A stretch of 48,810 nucleotides of DNA, taken from contig LNET01000108.1 in NCBI GenBank assembly GCA_001464055.1, forward strand, positions 1 to 48,810, given 5' to 3'. The DNA comes from Burkholderiales bacterium Ga0077543. GTDB lineage: Bacteria; Pseudomonadota; Gammaproteobacteria; Burkholderiales; Burkholderiaceae_C. Positions 1 to 7,956 of the stretch are shown one piece after another. Positions within the stretch are counted from its first letter, which is position 1, and each line of letters opens with the position of its first letter. Under the pieces are notes generated by a model, which was not told the DNA's origin, made no database searches, and was given only the letters and a program-made list of their open reading frames with translations. A program made the translations under genes and the position numbers.

Positions 1-171
1 CTTTTCTTCCGGCGCCGCGTCGATCTGGTCGTAGGCCTTGGCTTCGCCACCGAACTTGGCCGCCAGGATCGTCGTGATCGCCGCCGTCAGCGTCGTCTTG
101 CCATGGTCAACGTGACCGATCGTGCCCACGTTCACGTGCGGCTTGGTGCGTTCGAATTTACCTTTTGCCAT
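1..171 (-). CDS. tuf: Elongation factor Tu, N-terminal part (cut by window edge)
   Basis: The minus-strand reading from the ATG at 169-171 begins MAKGKFERTKPHVNVGTIGH and continues with DHGKTTLTAAI. This is the EF-Tu N-terminus with its P-loop (G1 motif GHVDHGKT). EF-Tu is the cytoplasmic GTPase that delivers aminoacyl-tRNA to the ribosome. Only 57 codons are in the window; the gene continues past position 1. It lies directly downstream of the Tyr, Gly and Thr tRNA genes on the same strand, the usual bacterial tRNA-tufB arrangement, so it is probably co-transcribed with them. Confidence 0.97.
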   Translation of the reverse strand, partial: MAKGKFERTKPHVNVGTIGHVDHGKTTLTAAITTILAAKFGGEAKAYDQIDAAPEEK

Positions 172-250
172 TTAGAGAGCTCCTGGCTGCAAAGACGGGT
201 ACTTGATTTGACGACGAAGTGGCCGATGGTTCGACCACTTCACATTTTCT

Positions 251-325
<75 letters not shown>

Positions 326-409
326 ATCGTTACGGGTCTGGCGGCGAACCTGGGCCCGCAGGCAGACCCGTAACGACACTGAAAAAACAAAGAACGACCT
401 CGGCTTCCT

Positions 410-483
410 TGGAGCGGGAGACGGGAATCGAACCCGCGTCATTAGCTTGGAAGGCTAAGGTTCTGCCATTGAACTACTCCCGC
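410..483 (-). tRNA. tRNA-Gly (anticodon TCC)
   Basis: The reverse complement begins GCGGGAGTAGTTCAATGG and ends TCCCGCTCCA. The acceptor stem is GCGGGAG/CTCCCGC. The anticodon stem TTAGC/GCTAA encloses CTTCCAA, giving anticodon TCC. CCA is encoded at 410-412. It is the middle gene of the tRNA-Tyr/Gly/Thr-tuf cluster. Confidence 0.95.
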
Positions 484-555
484 CGGGGCACTTGCGACCA
501 TACCCAACAGCTACCGCCTTCGGTTCCTGCCGCGGCTTCAACGGCAAGAGGTCTC

Positions 556-641
556 TGGTGGAGGAGGCTGGATTCGAACCAGCGTAGGCGTAAGCCAACA
601 GATTTACAGTCTGCCCCCTTTAGCCACTCGGGCACCCCTCC
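556..641 (-). tRNA. tRNA-Tyr (anticodon GTA)
   Basis: The reverse complement begins GGAGGGGTGCCCGAGTGG and ends CCTCCTCCACCA. It is 86 nt because of the long variable arm typical of bacterial tRNA-Tyr. The anticodon stem CAGA/TCTG flanks CTGTAAA, giving anticodon GTA. CCA is encoded at 556-558. It is the first gene of the tRNA-tuf transcript. Confidence 0.95.
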
Positions 642-653
642 GGAGAGCCGGTG

Positions 654-683
654 ACTATAGCATGGCCTTGAAGGCGGTGGAAA
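654..683 (-). promoter_or_regulatory. Putative sigma70 promoter of the tRNA-tuf operon
   Basis: On the minus strand TATAGT (654-659) matches the -10 consensus in 5 of 6 bases. It is preceded by an 18-nt spacer and TTTCCA (678-683), a 4/6 match to -35. Transcription would start a few bases before tRNA-Tyr (641). The stretch between is GC-rich, as expected for stringently controlled stable-RNA promoters. This is inferred from sequence only. Confidence 0.5.
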
Positions 684-689
684 CCCTGG

Positions 690-1397
690 CTAGGCCAATG
701 ACCAACACAACTCGCCACGCCCTGTTGCGGCAAGAAAACGGCTGGCCTGCCCGAAGTGCCCGCAGCCCATGAACGGCGCCGAGCCCCGCCGCGCCGCCAG
801 CGGTGACGGATGGTTGCAGCACAGGACCAGATGGTGCCCTGCTGCTTGAATGCGCGGCGCTGAGGCCTGGGCGTGAGCCCCCCACAAGAGGAAGGCGATG
901 GGTTCAGACGAAGCAACCAAAGCTTCAACGATCGAATCAGTGAGCACTTGCCAACCCAAACGTGAGTGTGATCCGGCAAGGCCGTCCTCCACCGTCAGCG
1001 ACGCGTTCAGCAGCAACACGCCCTGGTCGGCCCATCGACGCAGCGATCCGGATTGCGGCAGCGGCTGGCCCAGGTCGCGATGCCACTCGTGGAGGATATT
1101 GCGCAGACTGGGCGGCCATCGCTGATCGGACGCCACGGAAAACGCCAATCCCTCGGCCTGACCAGGCCCGTGATACGGGTCCTGGCCCAGGATCAGCACG
1201 CGCACGGCTGAACGAGGCGTCAAGCTCAGTGCGCGGAACACTTCACCTGGGTAGACCCGCGCACCAGCAGCCACCCGCCCATCCACCGCGGCACAAAGGG
1301 CCCGTCCGTGAGCGCTGTCGGCGAAGGTCTGCAGCAAAGGCGCCCAGTCGTTGGCAACCCGGAAGAACTGCGCTCGAAGCGCCGAGGTCAACGCCAT
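690..1397 (-). CDS. ung: Uracil-DNA glycosylase
   Basis: This 235-residue protein is a family 1 uracil-DNA glycosylase, which removes uracil from DNA at the first step of base excision repair. The water-activating loop GQDPYHG is at residues 71-77, with catalytic Asp73. The C-terminal HPSPLAARRG motif carries the catalytic His (about residue 196) and the minor-groove loop. Length is normal for bacterial Ung. It follows trpC by 33 bp on the same strand and may be the last gene of the trp transcript. Confidence 0.95.
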   Translation of the reverse strand: MALTSALRAQFFRVANDWAPLLQTFADSAHGRALCAAVDGRVAAGARVYPGEVFRALSLTPRSAVRVLILGQDPYHGPGQAEGLAFSVASDQRWPPSLRNILHEWHRDLGQPLPQSGSLRRWADQGVLLLNASLTVEDGLAGSHSRLGWQVLTDSIVEALVASSEPIAFLLWGAHAQASAPRIQAAGHHLVLCCNHPSPLAARRGSAPFMGCGHFGQASRFLAATGRGELCWSLA

Positions 1398-1430
1398 AGT
1401 GCACAGCGTCCCGCGCCGGAATGCCCTGCG

Positions 1431-2219
1431 TCAGGCAAACAATTCCGCCAGCGCCCGCCCTGGATGCGGGGCCCGCATGAAGGCCTCGCCAACCAGGAAG
1501 CTGTGGACACCTGCAGAACGCATGCGCTGGACATCGGCGCGGCCCAAAATGCCGCTTTCGGTGACGAGCAGACGGTCTGCCGGAACATGAGGCAGCAGGC
1601 CCAGCGTCGTGTCCAGGTGCACCTCGAAATTGCGCAAGTTGCGGTTGTTGATGCCCACAAGGGGTGTTTTCAGTTTCAGTGCGCGGTCGAGTTCGTCGCC
1701 GTCATGCACCTCAACCAGCACAGACATTCCAAGAGCGAGTGCGCAGCTCTCCAGGGCGATCATCTGCGCGTCGTCCAGGCACGCCGCGATCAACAGGATG
1801 GCATCGGCGCCCATCGCCCGGGCCTCGAACACCTGATAGTCGTCGACCATGAAATCCTTGCGCAGGACCGGCAGGGTGCAGGCTGCACGCGCCTGTTGCA
1901 GATAGGCGGCGCTGCCCTGGAAGAACTGCTCGTCGGTCAGCACGCTCAGGCAGGCTGCACCACCCTGCTCGTAGCCGATGGCAATGTCGGCCGGCACGAA
2001 GTCCTCGCGCAACACGCCCTTGCTTGGGCTGGCCTTCTTGACCTCGGCAATCACGGCGGGCTGGCCGGCGGCCAGACGGCTGCGCAGGGCAGCCACGAAG
2101 TCACGCTGCCCGCCCAGGACCTCGGCCGCTGCACGCACTTCGGACAGCGGACGCAAGGCGCTTGCCGCAGCGACTTCCTGGTGCTTGACGGCAACGATGC
2201 GCTTGAGGATGTCTGACAT
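1431..2219 (-). CDS. trpC: Indole-3-glycerol phosphate synthase
   Basis: This 262-residue TIM-barrel enzyme closes the indole ring of indole-3-glycerol phosphate from CdRP in tryptophan synthesis. Recognisable signatures are VIAEVKKASPSKG (the family's N-terminal catalytic-Lys motif), the second catalytic segment RKDFMVDDYQV, and GINNRNL near the phosphate site. It is a monofunctional TrpC with no TrpF fusion. It lies 11 bp downstream of trpD in the trpE-G-ltaE-D-C order and is probably co-transcribed. Confidence 0.96.
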   Translation of the reverse strand: MSDILKRIVAVKHQEVAAASALRPLSEVRAAAEVLGGQRDFVAALRSRLAAGQPAVIAEVKKASPSKGVLREDFVPADIAIGYEQGGAACLSVLTDEQFFQGSAAYLQQARAACTLPVLRKDFMVDDYQVFEARAMGADAILLIAACLDDAQMIALESCALALGMSVLVEVHDGDELDRALKLKTPLVGINNRNLRNFEVHLDTTLGLLPHVPADRLLVTESGILGRADVQRMRSAGVHSFLVGEAFMRAPHPGRALAELFA

Positions 2220-2230
2220 GGACCTTGCCT

Positions 2231-3274
2231 TCAGCCCAGCGGCCTGAACTTGTTGCTGACGCTGACGAACTGGCTCAGCTTGGCCAGCGCACGGCCCGAA
2301 GCGACTGCCTCGCGCGCCATGCGTACGCCTTCAGTCACGCTGGCACACACCCCAGCGCAGTAAAGCGCCGCCCCGGCATTCAACAACACCACATCGCGCA
2401 GCGGCCCGTCTTCATTGGCCAGCACGCGCTGGATGCACTGGACCGACTCGTCCTTGTTCGATACGCGCAGCACGCGCGAGTCATAGACCGGCAGCCCGAA
2501 GTCGCTGGGATGGATGGTGTACTCGCGCACCTCGCCGTCCTTCAGCTCACCGACCAGCGTTTCGCCAGACAGCGAGATCTCGTCCATGCCGTTCATGCCG
2601 TAGACCACCATCACATGCTCGCTGCCCAGGCGCTGCAGCACACGAACCTGGATGCCGACCAGGTCGGGGTGGAATACACCCATCAGCTGATTGGGGGCGC
2701 CGGCCGGGTTCGTCAAGGGACCCAGGATGTTGAAGATGGTGCGCACGCCCAGTTCCTTGCGCACCGGCGCGGCATGCTTCATGGCCGCGTGGTGGTTGGG
2801 CGCGAACATGAAGCCGATGCCGGTCTCGGCCAGACAGGTCGCCACTTGTTCCGGCAGCAAGCCGATGTAGGCGCCCAGGGCCTCCATCACGTCGGCCGAT
2901 CCGCTGGTGGACGACACGCTGCGCCCGCCATGCTTGGCCACGCGCGCGCCAGCTGCTGCAGCCACGAACATCGAGGCGGTACTGATATTGAAGGTGTGCG
3001 AACCGTCGCCCCCGGTGCCGACGATGTCGACCAGGTGCGTTCGGTCGGCCACTGCCACCGGCGTGGCGAACTCGCGCATCACCTGCGCGGCAGCAGCGAT
3101 CTCGCCGATGGTTTCCTTCTTCACGCGCAGACCCATCGCGAAAGCGGCGATCATCACCGGCGACATCTCCCCGCTCATGATGCGGCGCATCAACGCCAGC
3201 ATCTCGTCGTGGAAGATCTCGCGGTGGTCGATCATCCGCGTCAGCGCTTCGGTGTTGGTGATGGCATTGGGCAT
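2231..3274 (-). CDS. trpD: Anthranilate phosphoribosyltransferase
   Basis: TrpD transfers phosphoribose from PRPP to anthranilate. The glycine-rich PRPP loop DIVGTGGDGSHTFNIST and the segment KHGGRSVSSTSGSADVMEALG are diagnostic. The start at 3272-3274 (MPNAITNTEAL) gives 347 residues, the normal family length. An upstream in-frame ATG at 3316 would run 14 codons into the preceding ltaE and is unlikely. The gap to the ltaE stop is only 4 bp, which suggests translational coupling. Confidence 0.96.
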   Translation of the reverse strand: MPNAITNTEALTRMIDHREIFHDEMLALMRRIMSGEMSPVMIAAFAMGLRVKKETIGEIAAAAQVMREFATPVAVADRTHLVDIVGTGGDGSHTFNISTASMFVAAAAGARVAKHGGRSVSSTSGSADVMEALGAYIGLLPEQVATCLAETGIGFMFAPNHHAAMKHAAPVRKELGVRTIFNILGPLTNPAGAPNQLMGVFHPDLVGIQVRVLQRLGSEHVMVVYGMNGMDEISLSGETLVGELKDGEVREYTIHPSDFGLPVYDSRVLRVSNKDESVQCIQRVLANEDGPLRDVVLLNAGAALYCAGVCASVTEGVRMAREAVASGRALAKLSQFVSVSNKFRPLG

Positions 3275-3278
3275 GTCG

Positions 3279-4310
3279 TTAGCCTTGCAGGTGCTGGCGC
3301 AGCAGCGGGATGGCACGTTCGATGTCGGCGGCCGAGACGTCCAGGTGCGTCACCAGCCTCAGGCGATACAGGCCGGTGCACAGGATCCCGGCCGCGCGCA
3401 GTCGATCGACGGCGCCGCTGGCCATCTCGGGCGCCAGGTCGACGAACAGGATGTTGGTCTGCGGCGGCTGCACCAACACCCCGCGCAGGCCCTGCAGGCC
3501 CTCGGCCAGCTGGCGGGCATGGGCGTGGTCTTCGGCAAGGCGGTCGATGTGATGATCCAGCGCATGCTGCACGGCCGCGGCCAGCACGCCGACCTGGCGC
3601 ATGCCGCCACCGGTCATCTTGCGCCAACGGTGGGCGCGGTCGATGAGCTCGCGGCTGCCGCACAGCGCCGAACCCACGGGTGCGCCCAGTCCCTTGCTGA
3701 AGCAGACCGACACGCTGTCGAGATGGCTGCAGATCTCGCGCGCGGCATCCTCGTTCGACTGGCCGGGGCGGGCGCCGGCCACCGCCGCGTTGAACAGGCG
3801 GGCTCCGTCCAGATGCGTGGCCAGGCCACGCCGGCGAGCCAGCGTGGTGGCCGCCTCGATATAGGGCAGCGGCAGCACCTGCCCACCCCAGGTGTTTTCC
3901 AGCGCCAGCAGGCGGGTCTTCGCGAAATGCGCGTCGTCGGGCTTGATGTTGGCTTCGATGTCTGCCAGCGTGATCGACCCGTCTGCCTGCTGCGGCAGAG
4001 GCTGCGGCTGGATGCTGCCCAGCACCGCGGCACCGCCGCCTTCCCAGCGGTAGGTGTGGGCCATCTGGCCGACGATGTACTCCTCGCCGCGCTGGCAATG
4101 CGCCATCAGTGCGCACAGATTGCTTTGCGTGCCGGTGGGCATGAACAGGGCGGCCTCGAAGCCCAACATCGCAGCCATGCGTGCCTGCAGAGCGTTCACG
4201 GTGGGGTCGTCGGCGAACACGTCGTCGCCCACTTCGGCCGCGGCCATGGCCGCGCGCATGGCCGGCGTGGGCCGGGTGACGGTGTCGCTGCGCAGGTCGA
4301 TGAAGTTCAT
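3279..4310 (-). CDS. ltaE: Low-specificity L-threonine aldolase
   Basis: This 343-residue PLP enzyme (fold type I) cleaves L-threonine or L-allo-threonine to glycine and acetaldehyde. The N-terminus MNFIDLRSDTVTRPTPAMR is the family hallmark. The mid-protein HLDGARLFNA segment holds the PLP-pyridine Asp, and VCFSKGLGAPVGS holds the Schiff-base Lys. The gene sits inside the trp operon, 1 bp after trpG and 4 bp before trpD. It must therefore be expressed with tryptophan genes although it makes no tryptophan intermediate. Family identity is secure; the low-specificity label comes from homology. Confidence 0.92.
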   Translation of the reverse strand: MNFIDLRSDTVTRPTPAMRAAMAAAEVGDDVFADDPTVNALQARMAAMLGFEAALFMPTGTQSNLCALMAHCQRGEEYIVGQMAHTYRWEGGGAAVLGSIQPQPLPQQADGSITLADIEANIKPDDAHFAKTRLLALENTWGGQVLPLPYIEAATTLARRRGLATHLDGARLFNAAVAGARPGQSNEDAAREICSHLDSVSVCFSKGLGAPVGSALCGSRELIDRAHRWRKMTGGGMRQVGVLAAAVQHALDHHIDRLAEDHAHARQLAEGLQGLRGVLVQPPQTNILFVDLAPEMASGAVDRLRAAGILCTGLYRLRLVTHLDVSAADIERAIPLLRQHLQG

Positions 4311-4311
4311 G

Positions 4312-4893
4312 TCACAGCCCTAGGAGGAAGTTCTTCAGCATGGCGTGGCCATGCTCGCTGAGGATGGACTCGGGGTGGAACTGCACGCCCTCCAGCGGCG
4401 TGGCCGTGCCCGCCAGTCCGCGGTGGCGCACGCCCATGATCTCGCCGTCTTCGGAAGTCGACGTGACCTCCAGCACCGCCGGCAGGCTCTCGCGCTCGAT
4501 CGCCAGCGAGTGGTAGCGGATGACGTCGAAACGCTCCGGCAGGCCCTTGTACACGCCACGGCCGTCGGTGGTGATGGTGCTGGCCTTGCCGTGCATCTGG
4601 ACCTGGGCCCGAACCACCTTGCCGCCGAGTGCCGCGCCGATGGCCTGGTGGCCCAGACACACACCCAGCAGCGGCAGCTTGCCCGTGAAGTGCTGGATGG
4701 CTTCGATGCAGACGCCGGCCTCTGCCGGGCTGCACGGGCCGGGCGATAGCACCAACCGGTCGGGCTTCAGCGCGGCCATGCCCTCGACCGTGATCTCGTC
4801 GTTGCGAAACACGCGGACCTCTTCGCCCAGTTCGCCGAAGTACTGCACCAGGTTGAAGGTGAAACTGTCGTAGTTGTCGATCATCAGCAACAT
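4312..4893 (-). CDS. trpG: Anthranilate synthase glutamine amidotransferase subunit
   Basis: TrpG is the class I glutamine amidotransferase that supplies ammonia to TrpE for anthranilate synthesis. The 193-residue protein has the nucleophile motif GVCLGHQAIG (Cys79), the oxyanion strand LSPGPCSPAEAG, and the C-terminal catalytic VQFHPES. It starts 1 bp after the trpE stop and ends 1 bp before ltaE. Similar subunits also serve PabB, so a dual role in folate synthesis is possible if the genome has no separate pabA. Confidence 0.95.
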   Translation of the reverse strand: MLLMIDNYDSFTFNLVQYFGELGEEVRVFRNDEITVEGMAALKPDRLVLSPGPCSPAEAGVCIEAIQHFTGKLPLLGVCLGHQAIGAALGGKVVRAQVQMHGKASTITTDGRGVYKGLPERFDVIRYHSLAIERESLPAVLEVTSTSEDGEIMGVRHRGLAGTATPLEGVQFHPESILSEHGHAMLKNFLLGL

Positions 4894-4894
4894 G

Positions 4895-6370
4895 TCAGAA
4901 CCCTTCTTCCACCAGCTCTGCTGCGCGGATCAGTGCCCTGGCCTTGTGCTCGGTTTCCTTCCATTCCAGCTCGGGCACCGAATCGGCCACCACGCCGGCA
5001 GCCGCCTGCACGTACAAGGTGTTGTCCTTGACGATGCCGGTGCGAATGGCTATTGCCACATCCATGTCGCCAGCGAAGCTGAGATAGCCGCAGGCGCCGC
5101 CATAGATGCCACGCTTGACGGGCTCGAGCTCGTCGATGACCTGCATCGCGCGGATCTTCGGCGCGCCCGTCAGCGTGCCGGCGGGGAAGGTGGCTCGCAG
5201 CACATCCAGGCTGCTCAGACCGGGCAAAAGCTGGCCTTCGACGTTGCTGACCAGGTGCATGACATGCGAGTAGCGCTCGACGACGAAGGCCTCGGTGACC
5301 TTCACGCTGCCCGTCTGCGCGATGCGGCCGATGTCGTTGCGCGCCAGATCGATGAGCATCAGGTGCTCGGCGCGTTCTTTCGGGTCGCTGGACAGTTCGG
5401 CTTCGAGCGCCTTGTCCTGTTCAGGCGTGGCACCGCGCGGCCGGGTGCCGGCCAGCGGGCGGATCGTCACCTTCGTGCCTTCGGGCGTGGCCTCCTGGCG
5501 CACCAGGATTTCCGGGCTGGCGCCGACGATCTGGAAGTCGCCCATGTCGTAGAAGTACATGTACGGACTGGGGTTCAGTGAACGCAGCGCCCGGTACAGG
5601 CTGAGCGGGCTTTCCGTGTATCGCTTCTTCAGGCGTTGGCCGATCTGCACCTGCATCATGTCGCCGGCGGCGATCAGTTCCTTGCTGTGCAGCACGGCGG
5701 CCAGGTAGTCGGCCTTCTCGAATTCACGTTCCACCGCGTAGCTGGGGCCGCGCTTGACGGGCGGCGCGGTGACGCTGAAGCGCAGCTTGTCGGCCAGGTC
5801 GGCCAGGCGCTTCTTGCCGTGGAAGTAGGCCTCGGGCGCGCCCGGGTCGGCGTAGACGATGAGGTACAGGCGTCCGCTGAGGTTGTCGATGACGGCCAGT
5901 TCCTCGGTCTGCAGCAGCAGGATGTCGGGCGTGTCGATGCCGCCGCTCTTCCAGGTGCTTGCGAGCTTCGGTTCCATGTAGCGCACGGCGTCGTAGCCGA
6001 AGTAGCCGGCAAGGCCGCCGCAAAAGCGCGGCATGCCCGGGCGCAGCGCCACCTTGAAGCGCTGCTGGTAGGCGGCGATGAAGTCCAGCGGGTTACCGTC
6101 GGCAGCCTCGACCACCTTGCCGTCGGTGACGACCTCGGTGCGGAAGCCGCTGGCGCGCAACAGCGTGCGCGCCGGCAGGCCGATGAAGCTGTAGCGCCCG
6201 AAGCGCTCGCCCCCGACCACGCTTTCCAGCAGGAAGCTGTTCGGCCGGCCGCCAGCCAGCTTCAGGTAAAGCGACAGCGGGGTTTCAAGGTCCGCGAAGG
6301 CCTCGGCCATCAGCGGGATGCGGTTGTAGCCCAGCGCAGCCAGGCTCTTGAATTCGAGTTCAGTGATCAC
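4895..6370 (-). CDS. trpE: Anthranilate synthase component I
   Basis: This 491-residue chorismate-utilising enzyme makes anthranilate from chorismate with ammonia from TrpG. The N-terminal FLLESVVGGERFGRYSFIG contains the LLES element of the tryptophan feedback site. The C-terminal domain has PLAGTRPRG and AGTLTGAPKIRAMQ, both chorismate-binding signatures. The start codon is GTG (6368-6370), with an AAGG-type ribosome site about 10 nt upstream. It is the first gene of the trp operon; feedback inhibition by tryptophan is expected from the motif. A possible leader peptide lies upstream at 6457-6549. Confidence 0.96.
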   Translation of the reverse strand: MITELEFKSLAALGYNRIPLMAEAFADLETPLSLYLKLAGGRPNSFLLESVVGGERFGRYSFIGLPARTLLRASGFRTEVVTDGKVVEAADGNPLDFIAAYQQRFKVALRPGMPRFCGGLAGYFGYDAVRYMEPKLASTWKSGGIDTPDILLLQTEELAVIDNLSGRLYLIVYADPGAPEAYFHGKKRLADLADKLRFSVTAPPVKRGPSYAVEREFEKADYLAAVLHSKELIAAGDMMQVQIGQRLKKRYTESPLSLYRALRSLNPSPYMYFYDMGDFQIVGASPEILVRQEATPEGTKVTIRPLAGTRPRGATPEQDKALEAELSSDPKERAEHLMLIDLARNDIGRIAQTGSVKVTEAFVVERYSHVMHLVSNVEGQLLPGLSSLDVLRATFPAGTLTGAPKIRAMQVIDELEPVKRGIYGGACGYLSFAGDMDVAIAIRTGIVKDNTLYVQAAAGVVADSVPELEWKETEHKARALIRAAELVEEGF

Positions 6371-6456
6371 GGGTCAACCTTGTTCCTGGGGGCCGGCCGG
6401 CGCGGCCAGGCCCGTTGGCCTGCAGCCGACCTGCACGGGGCAGGACCGGCCATGGT

Positions 6457-6549
6457 TCAGCGAATGCAGGAGCAGGGTCGCCAGGGCCAGGCTCCCCGGC
6501 CCGCGGGGCCAGAGGAAAAAACGGCAAGGGTGGGCAGACTCATGACCAT
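6457..6549 (-). other. Possible trp leader peptide ORF upstream of trpE
   Basis: In the 282-bp gap upstream of trpE a minus-strand ORF of 30 codons begins MVMSLPTLAV and ends AWPWRPCSCIR, with two Trp codons near its end. It stops 87 nt before the trpE start. The RNA after it can form CAGGCC-AACG-GGCCTG, and the Trp-codon region (GCCTGG) is complementary to the first arm. These are attenuation-like features, but there is no U-rich terminator tail and no clear ribosome site. Two Trp residues in 30 could be chance in GC-rich DNA. Confidence 0.3.
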
Positions 6550-6652
6550 GACGAGCTTCAGTCTAGCAGCCCTGCACCTGGCGGCAGCCGCGCGTGGCAG
6601 ACTCCGCCCATTCCAAAGAATGGGCCCGGCCGCAGGCTCCGGCCAGAGAACC

Positions 6653-7270
6653 ATGCGAAGCATCCTGTCGACGGGCGCGCTATTGCTTGCCTTGGCCGCT
6701 GCAACCGTGCAAGCCCAGCCGGCGCCGGGTGCCGAACTGGCGGGGGTGAAGTACGCCCCCGGCGTGACCGTGGCCGACCTGCCGCTGCAGCTCAATGGCG
6801 CCGGCATCCGCTTTCGCTTCGTGGTGCAGGTCTACACCGCCGGCCTGTACCTGTCGACCCGGGCCGACACGGCCGAGGCGGTGCTGGCCACGCCCGGCCC
6901 GAAACGCCTGCATGTGGTGATGCTGCGCGACATCGACGCCAGCGAACTGGGTCGCCTGTTCACTCGCGGCATGCAGGACAACGCCGCCAAGGAAGAGTTC
7001 AGCAAGTCGATCGAAGGCACGATCAAGATGGCCGACATCTTTTCGGCCAAGAAGCGCCTGAGCAAGGGCGAGAGCTTCTCGGTCGACTACCTGCCAGGCG
7101 TCGGCACCCAGGTGCTGGTAAATGGCAAGCCAGCCGGAGAACTGATCACCGAGCCCGAGTTCTTTCGGGCGCTGATGGGCATCTGGCTGGGCCCGAACCC
7201 GGCCGATGCCGGGCTGAAACAGGCCCTGCTGGGCCGGGCGCCGGTGTCGGCCAACCCACGCCAGCGCTAG
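6653..7270 (+). CDS. Chalcone isomerase-like periplasmic protein
   Basis: The protein has 205 residues starting at ATG 6653 (MRSILSTGALLLALAAATVQA) and carries a clear Sec signal peptide cleaved after the AQA region. The mature part reads like the bacterial chalcone-isomerase-like family: NGAGIRFRFVVQVYTAGLYLS near the start, then DYLPGVGTQVLVNGK and FFRALMGIWLGPNPAD near the end. Bacterial members are mostly uncharacterised and need not have isomerase activity. It is divergent from trpE and convergent with gph, sharing overlapping CTAG stop codons. No specific substrate can be assigned. Confidence 0.8.
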   Translation: MRSILSTGALLLALAAATVQAQPAPGAELAGVKYAPGVTVADLPLQLNGAGIRFRFVVQVYTAGLYLSTRADTAEAVLATPGPKRLHVVMLRDIDASELGRLFTRGMQDNAAKEEFSKSIEGTIKMADIFSAKKRLSKGESFSVDYLPGVGTQVLVNGKPAGELITEPEFFRALMGIWLGPNPADAGLKQALLGRAPVSANPRQR

Positions 7271-7956
7271 GAGCGGCCGCCCAGCAGGGCCGGCAAGGCC
7301 GTGAAGCTGTCGACCACGGCATCGGGGTGGGCGCTGGCCGCCGGCTCGCCGTGGTTGTAGCCATAGCTGACCAGCACCACCGGGCAGGCTGCGGCACGCG
7401 CCGCCTCGCAGTCGTTGCGGGAATCCCCGACCATCAGCGTGCGGCTGGGCGTTGAACCCAGGGCCTTGCAGGTCTCCAGCAGGGGCAGCGGGTCGGGCTT
7501 CTTGCGCGCAAAGGCGTCGCCGCCGAAAACGTGCTCGAAGAACTGGCTCAGCCCCTTTTGCACCAGCAGCGGGCGGGCAAAAGCCATCGGCTTGTTCGTC
7601 AGGCAGGCCATGGGCAAGCCCAGGCGTTTCAGGGCATGGAGGCCTTCGACCACACCGGGGAACACCGCCGAATGCTGGCCATTGATGGCGATGTAGTGGT
7701 GCTGGTAACGCTGCCAGGCTTCTTCGTAATGGCTGGCCGGCGCGCCCACTTCCTCGAGTGATCGTTTCAGCAGGTGTTCCGACCCCTTGCCCACCGTGCG
7801 GGAGATGAAGTCGCGGGTCACCGGCAGCAGGCCCAGGTCGGCCAGCGCCAGGCGCAAGGCAAGCTCGAAATCGCCGACGGTGTCGACCATGGTGCCGTCG
7901 AGGTCGACGATGACCGCGTCGATCGGGCCGATGACAGGGCTGGGAATCGAGCTCAC
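7267..7956 (-). CDS. gph: Phosphoglycolate phosphatase (HAD family)
   Basis: This 229-residue HAD hydrolase is expected to dephosphorylate 2-phosphoglycolate formed during DNA repair or Rubisco oxygenation. Motif I is VIVDLDGTMVDT with Asp18 and Asp20. Motif II is the CLTNKP segment, and motifs III/IV are RKKPDPLPL and MVGDSRNDCEAARAA. A helical cap lies between motifs I and II. The start codon overlaps the stop of the upstream S9 peptidase gene (ATGA), so the two are probably translationally coupled. Related phosphatases act on other small phosphates, so substrate is by family. Confidence 0.88.
   Translation of the reverse strand: MSSIPSPVIGPIDAVIVDLDGTMVDTVGDFELALRLALADLGLLPVTRDFISRTVGKGSEHLLKRSLEEVGAPASHYEEAWQRYQHHYIAINGQHSAVFPGVVEGLHALKRLGLPMACLTNKPMAFARPLLVQKGLSQFFEHVFGGDAFARKKPDPLPLLETCKALGSTPSRTLMVGDSRNDCEAARAAACPVVLVSYGYNHGEPAASAHPDAVVDSFTALPALLGGRS

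Noticed and set aside
2225..4361. Overlapping plus-strand frames opposite trpD, ltaE and trpG.
   Set aside because: The opposite-strand genes carry complete enzyme signatures and coupled spacing; these frames are shadows.
6470..6535. GC hairpin beside a run of six T as a trp terminator.
   Set aside because: On the minus strand the T-run comes before the GC-rich stem and not after it, so it cannot act as an intrinsic terminator for trpE.
5636..6652. N-terminal extension of the chalcone-isomerase-like ORF back into trpE.
   Set aside because: A signal peptide begins at the ATG at 6653, and the upstream stretch is antisense to trpE.
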